Positions 1 through 5,726 of a stretch of 6,953 nucleotides of DNA are shown piece after piece. Location: positions 1 to 6,953 of the forward strand of contig CAMKPI010000085.1 in the NCBI GenBank assembly GCA_946414625.1, written 5' to 3'. Made by a program: the position numbers and the translations under genes. The notes beneath the pieces were generated by a model. That model made no database searches and had not been told where the DNA came from. It worked only from the letters and a program-made list of their open reading frames with translations. Source of the stretch: an uncultured Spirochaetaceae bacterium (GTDB taxonomy: Bacteria; Spirochaetota; Spirochaetia; Sphaerochaetales; Sphaerochaetaceae). Within the stretch, counting starts at the first letter, position 1, and the number at the start of each line of letters is the position of its first letter.

Positions 1-7
1 AAGATAA

Positions 8-706
8 ATGTTATCAGCAGCCGGTTTTCATAAGACATTTGAATATATGACGCTTTTTTGGCAGGGTGTGGCGTGCACTGTGAGCCTTTCCGTCTTCACC
101 GTTGTCTTCGGCTTCATCCTGGCTCTTTGCCTTGCGCTGATGCGCATGAGCCGAGTCGGAATCCTGAAGGGTTTCGCCACAATATATATCGAAATATTCC
201 GGGCGACGCCTATGCTGGTTCAGCTGTTCGTGGTCTACTATGTGCTTTTTGGCAAGATCAGCATTCCTCCGGTGATGCTTTTTGGGTTCATCCGGTTCGA
301 ACGCTTTCTCCCGGGAGTCGTGGCGTTGTCATTGAACAGCGGCGCCTATTTATCGGAGATCATCCGAAGCGGCATACAGTCGATAGACGGCGGACAGACC
401 GAGGCGTCTCGCTCTCTCGGGCTTTCAAAGGCTCAGACGATGAGATACGTTGTGCTGCCGCAGGCTATCAAGAACATTCTGCCTGCCGTTGCCAATGAGT
501 TTGTCACAATCATAAAGGAAAGCTCGATCTGCTACACAATCGGAGTGCAGGATATCATGTATGCTGTTTCCGCTACCAAGGGAGCGACGTACCGCATAGC
601 GGAGCCGCTGGTTATCGCGGCATTGATTTATTTCTGCCTCACATTCCCGACGAGCCAGATTATCGGATACTTTGAAAGGAGGATGAGCCGTGGTGACAGA
701 AGGTAA
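8..706 (+). CDS. Polar amino-acid ABC transporter permease (HisM/GlnP family)
   Basis: Inner-membrane subunit of an amino-acid importer; it forms the channel that the ATPase encoded next drives. The 232-residue length is normal for the family. Hydrophobic segments lie at about residues 17-47, 60-82, 99-118, 155-175 and 199-220. The family motif RATPMLVQ is at 65-72. The cytoplasmic EAA loop that docks the ATPase runs from about 129 to 158, with E132, A133, the central glycine (SLGLS, G138) and LPQA at 150-153. A TAA codon sits in frame immediately before the ATG (positions 5-7), so the protein cannot start further upstream. The Shine-Dalgarno region is mostly outside the window, so the next in-frame ATG (residue 14) cannot be excluded, but starting there would shorten the segment ahead of the first membrane helix. 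The amino acid carried cannot be read from the sequence. The stop overlaps the ATPase start by 17 nt. Confidence 0.93.
   Translation: MLSAAGFHKTFEYMTLFWQGVACTVSLSVFTVVFGFILALCLALMRMSRVGILKGFATIYIEIFRATPMLVQLFVVYYVLFGKISIPPVMLFGFIRFERFLPGVVALSLNSGAYLSEIIRSGIQSIDGGQTEASRSLGLSKAQTMRYVVLPQAIKNILPAVANEFVTIIKESSICYTIGVQDIMYAVSATKGATYRIAEPLVIAALIYFCLTFPTSQIIGYFERRMSRGDRR
677..682 (+). promoter_or_regulatory. Ribosome binding site deciding the GTG start of the ATPase gene
   Basis: A perfect AGGAGG lies inside the end of the permease gene, 7 nt before a GTG at 690. This supports GTG 690 over the in-frame GTG at 693 or ATG at 708; the ATG has only a weak AAGG-type sequence close by. It implies translational coupling of permease and ATPase. 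Confidence 0.75.
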
Positions 707-1481
707 GATGTTAAACGATTCCCTCATATCGGTGAGGAACCTGAAGAAGCATTATAAGAAAGGGGTGATACGTGCCCTGGACGGAGTGTCGATTGACATA
801 ATGCGGGGAGAGGTTGTGGTTGTGATAGGCCCGTCCGGTTCGGGAAAATCGACTCTGTTGCGCAGCCTGAACCTCCTCGAGACTCCAACGAGCGGAGAGA
901 TTATTTTCGACGGTGTGGATATAACTCAGAAGTATTACATTGACGAGAGCGGCGCGAGGGTGCGTCTCAATATTGACGAGCACAGGCAGAAGATGGGGAT
1001 GGTGTTCCAGCATTTTAACCTCTTTCCGCACATGACAGTTCTTCAGAACATGACGCTGGCTCCGGTGAAAGTACGGGGAGCGGACGAAGGCGCGGCGGAA
1101 ACACGGGCGAGGAGTCTCCTGTCCCGTGTAGGGCTCGGGGACAGGGCGGACGCCTATCCGATTCAGCTCTCCGGAGGTCAGAAGCAGCGGGTCGCGATTG
1201 TGCGGGCTCTGATGATGGATCCCGAAGTGATGCTGTTCGATGAGCCGACATCCGCACTTGATCCGGAGATGGTCGGAGAAGTTCTGAATGTTATGAAGGA
1301 GCTGGCTGAAACCGGAATGACAATGGTTGTTGTGACCCATGAGATGGGTTTCGCCAGGGAGGTCGGAAGCCGTGTGGTTTTCATGGCGGACGGTCAGATT
1401 GTCGAGCAAGGTACCCCGAAAGAGATTTTCACGAATCCGCAGAGCGATAGGCTGAAGGATTTTCTCAATAAGGTCATCTGA
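690..1481 (+). CDS. glnQ: Polar amino-acid ABC transporter ATP-binding protein (GlnQ/HisP family)
   Basis: Cytoplasmic ATPase that powers the adjacent permease. All nucleotide-binding motifs are present in order: Walker A GPSGSGKST (47-55), Q-loop VFQHFNLFP (105-113, Q107), ABC signature LSGGQKQR (160-167), Walker B VMLFDEP (180-186), D-loop SALD (188-191) and switch histidine H217. VFQHFNLFPHMTVLQN is the sequence typical of the amino-acid branch. A short charged insertion (about 81-98) sits between the first beta-strands and the Q-loop, as in HisP-like members. The signature helix reads RVAIVRAL where RVAIARAL is usual, a mild change. At 263 residues it is slightly longer than the common ~240, because of this insertion and the N-terminal tail given by the GTG start. 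The gene overlaps the permease by 17 nt and is followed directly by a terminator, so it is the last gene of its operon. The symbol reflects family; substrate specificity is unknown. Confidence 0.95.
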   Translation: MVTEGKMLNDSLISVRNLKKHYKKGVIRALDGVSIDIMRGEVVVVIGPSGSGKSTLLRSLNLLETPTSGEIIFDGVDITQKYYIDESGARVRLNIDEHRQKMGMVFQHFNLFPHMTVLQNMTLAPVKVRGADEGAAETRARSLLSRVGLGDRADAYPIQLSGGQKQRVAIVRALMMDPEVMLFDEPTSALDPEMVGEVLNVMKELAETGMTMVVVTHEMGFAREVGSRVVFMADGQIVEQGTPKEIFTNPQSDRLKDFLNKVI

Positions 1482-1499
1482 GGTGGGGCGTAGAGATAC

Positions 1500-1536
1500 A
1501 CAGTGGGGCGGCGGGCTTTGCCCGCCGCCCCACTGT
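1500..1536 (+). terminator. Rho-independent terminator of the amino-acid transporter operon
   Basis: A perfect 16-bp inverted repeat, 1501-1516 pairing with 1520-1535, extends to 17 bp with A1500-T1536. The loop is TTT and the stem is very GC-rich. It begins 18 nt after the glnQ stop and runs into TTTTC and then further T-rich sequence (CATTTTCTTTTC). Read from the minus strand the stem has no T-tract behind it, so it should be mainly one-directional and is a poor terminator for the ligase gene coming from the other side. Confidence 0.93.
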
Positions 1537-1763
1537 TTTCGTGTCATTTTCTTTTCCGCGTCAGAGCGCAGAACATATAGATTCCGCAGTCGCAATTCTC
1601 TTGACGAAGAGACCGGGTTGCTTTGTGGAACGCTCTGCGCCATTCGGACTATTTCGTATACCGCTCTTTTCCGGTTTTCGCCGACTCGGCTGTGGACACC
1701 GACTTAGCTGTGGACCTGCTTGGCTGTGGACACCGGCTCGGCTGTGGAACGGGATTGCAGAGT
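1537..1763. other. Convergent intergenic region, no gene seen
   Basis: This region lies between the glnQ terminator and the end of the ligase gene. Short open frames cross it but have low-complexity, non-protein-like translations and no ribosome site. Apart from the tandem GCTGTGGA motifs annotated separately, the only structure I see is an 11-bp dyad GCCGA-C-TCGGC at 1680-1690. I find no convincing terminator for the minus-strand operon ending at 1764. Confidence 0.6.
1688..1748. repeat. Four spaced copies of GCTGTGGA
   Basis: GCTGTGGA occurs at 1689-1696, 1707-1714, 1723-1730 and 1741-1748, with start-to-start spacing of 18, 16 and 18 nt. At a higher level this is a 34-nt direct repeat: 1688-1714 and 1722-1748 match at 24 of 27 positions. 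The complement, TCCACAGC, contains the TCCACA core of the DnaA box, but none of the four copies matches the full TTATCCACA. Confidence 0.8.
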
Positions 1764-3551
1764 TTATTTTTTCAGCTCTTCCTCTTCCAGTTCCCTGTAA
1801 GCAATCTTTCCCACCAGCGTGCGGGGTAGTTTATCGCGGAACTCCACTTCATAAGGCATGGCATATCGCGCCACATGGTGCTTCAGATGAGCCATGATCT
1901 TGTTCTTGATTGTCTCAGACGGCTCAAATCCGGGAGCCAGTTCGACAAAAGCCTTGATTTTATGAATCTTGTACGAGTCTGGAACGCCGATAGCGCAGGA
2001 TAGCTGAACCTCCTCCAGTTCGTCGATTATCTTCTCTATCTGCGACGGATAAACGTTGTAGCCGCTTGTCACAATCATCCTTTTTATTCGCTGTGTGAAA
2101 AAGACGTAGCCGTCGTCGTCTATCATACCCACGTCGCCGGTATGAAGCCAGATGTTGCCGTCGGAATGCCGGCGCAGGGTCTGCTGCGTCTCTTCCGGAT
2201 GGTTCAGATATCCCATCATAACGGACGGTCCGCGAAGGCAAATCTCTCCCTCCGTGCCGTATGGCACCTCGTCTATTGTTCCGGGCTTCACTATTTTGTA
2301 GTACGTGTCGGGGAAGGGCAGCCCAATGGAGCCTTCCTTCTCTTTCAGATACGGGGTGAGACAGTTCGCCGTGACGCTTTCGGTGAGCCCGTATCCCTCG
2401 CGCACCCTGATGTTCGCGCCGTGGTCGGCGAGGAACTTGTCCAGCCTCTTTTTCAGCTCCACCGGAAGAGCGTCGCCGCCGGAGAAAACTCCGCGCAGGC
2501 AGGAGAGATCCACCCCGTCCATTTCCTTGTTTCTCATGATTCCCTCGTAGAGGGTGGGTACTCCCGCAATGTAGTTGGGCTTTGCCGTTTTCAGTAGCTG
2601 GGAATATCCTTTGACGCTCACCTGAGGCACAAGGATGCTCTCTCCGCCCATGTACATCAGGGTATGGATGCAGACCCCGAGCCCGAAGCCGTGGAAGATC
2701 GGCATGGCGGCAAGCATCTTGCTGTGTTCCACCTCGGTGTTGCACATGGTTGCAGTCTGCAGCGCGCAGGAATTGAAGTTGCTATTGGAAAGCATTATGC
2801 CCTTGCTCACGCCGGTGGTGCCCCCTGAGAAGAGAATCACAGCCAGGTCTTTTCCTTTTTTTTCTACGCGACCGTCACCGTTTGTCCTGTAGTCCGCGCC
2901 GGAGTTGTAGAATGTACTCCATTTGACAACCGTGCCGTCCTCGACGACCTTCGGTTCGAATTTCCGTTCTTTGAGCGTCCTGTAGGCGATTTTTTTCACA
3001 AAAGGCAGTGCATCGGAGATCCGCGCAATGATTATTCGCTCCAGGCGGGTGTTCTTGCGGGCTTCCATGATTTTTCCGTAGAACTGGTCAATCGTTATGA
3101 GCGTGCGGCTTCGAGTCTCGTTGATGTAGAATTCTATTTCCTTGATTGCCGACAGAGGATGGATCATACTTGCCACCGCTCCGATGTAGTTGGCAGCGTA
3201 GAGGGCAAGGATTGCCTGCGGCGTGTTCGGCATGCAGATTGTGATATAGTCGCCTTCCTTCACACCGTTTTTGCGAAATGCCGCGGCTGTTTGTTTTATC
3301 TGTTCCACAAGATCCCGATACAAAACAGCCTTGCCCATGAAGCTTATCGCGCGCTGGGTGGGGTATTTCTCTGCCGACCTTATCAGGGCATCAACCATGG
3401 AGATGTCCGGATAATCCAGATGGAACGGAACCTCCCCGTAGCTTTTTAGCCAAGGGGCGATTTTTACCTCCGCCGGATCGCAGTGCCCAAGGAGGGGCAG
3501 ATCGGTTTTCATTCTTTCTTCGTAATTTACAGGTTTTGAAACATCTATCAT
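1764..3551 (-). CDS. Long-chain-type acyl-CoA synthetase (AMP-forming)
   Basis: ANL-superfamily enzyme that activates a carboxylic acid to acyl-AMP and then to acyl-CoA. The adenylation core carries the P-loop FSGGTTGVSKG (241-251), the A5 motif YGLTES (387-392), TGDVG (471-475) and the hinge region RIKRMIVTSGYNVYP (488-502). The C-terminal lid ends with the catalytic lysine in PRTLVGKIAYREL (K582). The 595-residue length is normal for FadD-like ligases, and no key residue is missing. There is no signal peptide. The start ATG (3549-3551, minus strand) overlaps the stop of the acyltransferase-like gene in an ATGA junction, with GGAG 5 nt upstream, so the two are very likely translated together. 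The acid used cannot be deduced; FadD-like motifs suggest a medium- to long-chain fatty acid, but homologues act on other acids. No fatty-acid oxidation genes are nearby, so a biosynthetic or modification role with the partner protein is as likely as degradation. Confidence 0.93.
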   Translation of the reverse strand: MIDVSKPVNYEERMKTDLPLLGHCDPAEVKIAPWLKSYGEVPFHLDYPDISMVDALIRSAEKYPTQRAISFMGKAVLYRDLVEQIKQTAAAFRKNGVKEGDYITICMPNTPQAILALYAANYIGAVASMIHPLSAIKEIEFYINETRSRTLITIDQFYGKIMEARKNTRLERIIIARISDALPFVKKIAYRTLKERKFEPKVVEDGTVVKWSTFYNSGADYRTNGDGRVEKKGKDLAVILFSGGTTGVSKGIMLSNSNFNSCALQTATMCNTEVEHSKMLAAMPIFHGFGLGVCIHTLMYMGGESILVPQVSVKGYSQLLKTAKPNYIAGVPTLYEGIMRNKEMDGVDLSCLRGVFSGGDALPVELKKRLDKFLADHGANIRVREGYGLTESVTANCLTPYLKEKEGSIGLPFPDTYYKIVKPGTIDEVPYGTEGEICLRGPSVMMGYLNHPEETQQTLRRHSDGNIWLHTGDVGMIDDDGYVFFTQRIKRMIVTSGYNVYPSQIEKIIDELEEVQLSCAIGVPDSYKIHKIKAFVELAPGFEPSETIKNKIMAHLKHHVARYAMPYEVEFRDKLPRTLVGKIAYRELEEEELKK

Positions 3552-4495
3552 TTTGTCTCCAATTCAGAGAAATCAATTTCCCCGTTTGCCGGGGTGTCCA
3601 GCAAGTCGGGGTGTTCCGCAAGGTAGCGGATCATTTTTATCGAGTTCGAGTAATACATTCCGTCGCCTATGCGCTCGTCGATGGTAAGCACAATGGGAAG
3701 AATGTTTTTCAATTCCGCCACGGTTCCGTCTGCGTTGTATACGGGCTTCTGGAACTTTTCACCCAGAACGGCAAAAAGTGAATTTGTGCCGTAGTTGATT
3801 AGGTGGTGGTATTCCGAGGAGAGGTGTATGCTTCCGAGATTCGCGACAAAGACCGTCACGTAGTAGGGGATGAGCTTATGCAGCACACCGGGCACCCAGC
3901 CGTGCCTGTCCAGCCAGCGAAGGATTATAAAGAAGAGTTTCAGAATGGGTGACGGCAGGTGCAGGAAGCCCTGTATCGTATTGTCTGTGCCTGAACCCTT
4001 GCTGTCATCCATGTGGGAGCGCAGCTCGCCCACTTCTCCGACCGTTCTGTCATGCATCTGTCGGATCGGGGAGGCTTCGCTCTCTGTTTTGTAGCGCTGG
4101 ATTATCACACTCTCGGCGCCCTTGTCTGACTTCACCTTCTTTGCAATGTACGCAAAGGAGATTTCCCGCCGCTCGAAATATTTCCTGTTTCGTACGAAAT
4201 AGTTGAGGCGGCGCCTGTTGTTCAGCGTCACGGCGAATACGGCGAGGATCGCGTGAAACAGGGTATACCTCTCTCTTTTATCCTCTATGTCCGCGTTTTT
4301 CTTTGCAAGGTATGCTTCGAGGTTTTTCAGGTCGATTTCGATGCGGACAATCGCCTCGTTCTCGGTGCGATTTCCCATCAGATTGTTCATTATGTTGTGC
4401 AGGGGATCCAGATCTCGCACAAGGACAGCGTCCTTCCTGTCCCCGAATCGCCTTTTGCCGTTATCGGGCTTTTTTTTGTCTACTATGCTTGCCAT
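3548..4495 (-). CDS. CAT/E2-fold acyltransferase-like protein with altered catalytic motif
   Basis: A 315-residue protein resembling the catalytic domain of 2-oxoacid dehydrogenase E2 and chloramphenicol acetyltransferases, but with no lipoyl domain or subunit-binding domain. The C-terminal half shows the fold: VANLGSIHL (217-225, compare TISNLG in E2), a conserved-looking YHHLINYGTNS (229-239) and LTIDERIGDG (270-279). The last aligns with the E2 active site DHRxxDG; the catalytic histidine position is E274, while D278 and G279 are kept. The N-terminal part (about 15-60: RRFGDRKDA, LDPLHNIM, NRTENEA) resembles a family of free-standing E2-like proteins I recall from anaerobes but cannot verify here. 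A hydrophobic stretch at about 181-194 could be a helix in contact with membrane or lipid. There is no signal peptide. The start ATG has only a weak AG-rich ribosome site (GACAGAGAC); the conserved region begins near residue 15, which fits this start. It is the first gene of a two-gene operon with the acyl-CoA ligase, which suggests that it accepts an acyl-CoA made by its partner. Activity is uncertain. Confidence 0.75.
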   Translation of the reverse strand: MASIVDKKKPDNGKRRFGDRKDAVLVRDLDPLHNIMNNLMGNRTENEAIVRIEIDLKNLEAYLAKKNADIEDKRERYTLFHAILAVFAVTLNNRRRLNYFVRNRKYFERREISFAYIAKKVKSDKGAESVIIQRYKTESEASPIRQMHDRTVGEVGELRSHMDDSKGSGTDNTIQGFLHLPSPILKLFFIILRWLDRHGWVPGVLHKLIPYYVTVFVANLGSIHLSSEYHHLINYGTNSLFAVLGEKFQKPVYNADGTVAELKNILPIVLTIDERIGDGMYYSNSIKMIRYLAEHPDLLDTPANGEIDFSELETK

Positions 4496-4527
4496 GTCTC
4501 TGTCTTGTTGTGTGTCCGGGTCCGGTC

Positions 4528-4655
4528 CGCGATACTGCGAAAAGCCGGTACATCATGTCATTGTTGTCTCGCGATGTCGCGGAAAGCCGGCACATCGTGT
4601 CTCTGCCCGGCTCGCGACGATGCGGAAAAGGGGCATATCCTGTCTTTGCAAATAG
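4528..4655 (-). repeat. Three imperfect 42-43 nt tandem repeats in the operon leader
   Basis: On the plus strand the units begin at 4528 (CGCGATACTGCG), 4570 (CGCGATGTCGCG) and 4613 (CGCGACGATGCG). Each continues with a GGAAAGCCGG-like block, then ACATCNTGTCT-like sequence. The middle unit contains the dyad CGCGA-TG-TCGCG (4570-4581) and an AGCCGG/CCGGCT inverted pair (4585-4590 with 4607-4612). A degenerate partial copy may continue at about 4490-4527. Nearly the whole array would lie in the 5' leader RNA of the minus-strand operon. Confidence 0.8.
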
Positions 4656-4681
4656 TATAGAAAAACGTTTTTCATAGTCAA
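4654..4681 (-). promoter_or_regulatory. Sigma70-type promoter of the acyltransferase-ligase operon
   Basis: Reading the minus strand, TTGACT (4681-4676) is followed after 16 nt by TATACT (4659-4654), each one base from consensus. Transcription would start near 4647 and give a leader of about 150 nt before the ATG at 4495. The spacer contains the perfect 14-bp palindrome GAAAAACGTTTTTC (4660-4673), placed where a bound repressor would block RNA polymerase. This is the strongest promoter I see in the window. Confidence 0.6.
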
Positions 4682-4691
4682 TAAACTGGTA

Positions 4692-4707
4692 TAGTTAATT
4701 TTAACTA
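4692..4707. promoter_or_regulatory. Perfect dyad TAGTTAA-TT-TTAACTA, possible operator
   Basis: A 16-nt perfect inverted repeat (7-bp arms, 2-nt centre) lies just upstream of the minus-strand -35 element and about 85 nt before exoA. It could bind a dimeric regulator of the acyltransferase-ligase operon. It does not match any operator I can name, and being A/T-only apart from one G and one C it could occur by chance more easily than the promoter itself. Confidence 0.35.
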
Positions 4708-4790
4708 CTGCCTTCTGTGCCCCTGGAACGCGGTTTTTCGGTTTTGGTATTTTTTCTGCAAAAGAGTGCAAAAATGATGTATCATAGGCT

Positions 4791-5567
4791 ATGGACAAAT
4801 CCGTTTTGAAACTGGTCTCGTGGAATGTAAACGGACTGCGCTCTGTTTTACAGAAGGGCTTCATGGATTATTTCCTTTCATCAGATGCTGACGTTTTCTG
4901 TCTGCAGGAGATAAAGCTGCAAGCGGGACAAGTGGATCTTCATCTTCCGGGCTACAAGGCATATTACAACTACGCCAAAAGGCCTGGCTATTCCGGAACA
5001 GCTCTTTTCAGCCGCGATGAGCCTCTGTCTGTGACCTATGGCGATGACGATGAGGGGCGTGTGATTGCCGCTGAGTTCGGCGATTTTTTCGTTGTGACGT
5101 GCTATACTCCAAACTCCCAGGATGGTTTGAAGCGCCTGGGCTTCCGGCTGGAATGGGACAAAGCTTTTCGCGCTTTTCTGAAAGAGCTGGATGCAAAAAA
5201 GCCCGTTCTCGTGTGCGGCGACCTTAATGTGGCTCATAAGGAGATCGACATCAAGAACCCAAAGTCGAACCTTCGTAATGCCGGGTTCACAATAGAGGAA
5301 CGCGAGTCTTTTACAAATACGTTGGAATCGGGGTTTGTTGATACTTTCCGGCATTTCCATCCCGATTTGAGAGATGCGTATTCGTGGTGGTCCTATCGTT
5401 TCCATGCCAGGGAGAGAAACGCGGGATGGAGAATAGACTACTGGCTTTGCTCCGAACGGTTCGTGCCGCGCCTCTCGGGAAGCGAAATCGACGCGGGTGT
5501 GACAGGGAGTGATCATGCGCCTGTTGTGCTCTTGGTAGATGGGGACGGGTTGGCTTTTCGCGAGTGA
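4791..5567 (+). CDS. exoA: Exodeoxyribonuclease III / AP endonuclease ExoA
   Basis: Base-excision-repair enzyme that cuts DNA 5' of abasic sites and has 3' exonuclease/phosphodiesterase activity, dependent on Mg2+. All catalytic motifs of the exonuclease III family are present: SWNVNGLR with N12, LQEIK with E40 (metal ligand), CYTPNS with Y105, GDLNVAHKEIDIKNPK with D144 and N146, WSYRFHARERN (200-210), GWRIDYW with D216, and GSDHAPV with the D241-H242 pair. The 258-residue length and the KEIDIKNPK...NAGFTIEERESF block match the Bacillus ExoA branch rather than E. coli XthA. Translation from ATG 4791 gives the expected short N-terminus before the first strand. The ribosome site is poor (only AGG at 4786-4788), and a -10-like TATCAT ends 5 nt before the ATG, so the mRNA may be nearly leaderless. 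No hairpin terminator follows, so read-through to the CYTH gene, in the same direction 159 nt on, is possible. Confidence 0.96.
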   Translation: MDKSVLKLVSWNVNGLRSVLQKGFMDYFLSSDADVFCLQEIKLQAGQVDLHLPGYKAYYNYAKRPGYSGTALFSRDEPLSVTYGDDDEGRVIAAEFGDFFVVTCYTPNSQDGLKRLGFRLEWDKAFRAFLKELDAKKPVLVCGDLNVAHKEIDIKNPKSNLRNAGFTIEERESFTNTLESGFVDTFRHFHPDLRDAYSWWSYRFHARERNAGWRIDYWLCSERFVPRLSGSEIDAGVTGSDHAPVVLLVDGDGLAFRE

Positions 5568-5726
5568 CGGCGCGCGGAGCGGCGCTGTGGTTGTATGCTT
5601 CTGCTTTACGGTAGAACGCAGAGTAGAAGAAGTACGGTGTGAGAGCCTTGCGGAGAAGTGGCGCCGTGGTTGAACAGTGCTACCTGTGCGGGGCGCGGTG
5701 TGAGATAATATTGAACTGAGGTGTGA
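5568..5726. repeat. Intergenic spacer with two degenerate repeats
   Basis: The spacer between exoA and the CYTH gene holds two loosely similar segments. GCGGAG followed by GGCGC(T/C)GTGGTTG starts at 5574 and again at 5650, and CGGTGTGAGA occurs at 5635-5644 and 5696-5705. The interval between the two halves differs by 15 nt, so this is a decayed duplication rather than a clean tandem repeat. An extended -10-like TGAGATAAT (5701-5709) precedes the CYTH gene but has no good -35. Confidence 0.4.

Larger units (their letters stand above)
4496..4790. other. Divergent intergenic region between the acyltransferase-like gene and exoA
   Basis: It holds, from the acyltransferase side: a short leader segment (4496-4527), three 42-43 nt repeats (4528-4655), a minus-strand promoter with a dyad (4654-4681), a second dyad (4692-4707), and a T-rich stretch before exoA (about 4733-4756). 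Open frames through it arise from the repeats and do not look like proteins. Confidence 0.6.

Noticed and set aside
711..1643. 310-codon minus-strand open frame opposite glnQ and its terminator
   Set aside because: It is antisense to a fully conserved ABC ATPase, reads through the terminator hairpin, and has no protein-like features.
1541..1897. Plus-strand open frames of 68-118 codons between glnQ and the ligase gene
   Set aside because: They are made from the GCTGTGGA repeats and the antisense of the ligase C-terminus, with no ribosome site or recognisable similarity.
4461..4595. 44-codon leader peptide in the minus-strand leader, overlapping the start of the acyltransferase-like gene
   Set aside because: It is encoded mostly by the repeat units, has no ribosome binding site and no run of regulatory codons. 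Open frames of this kind are expected from the repeats.
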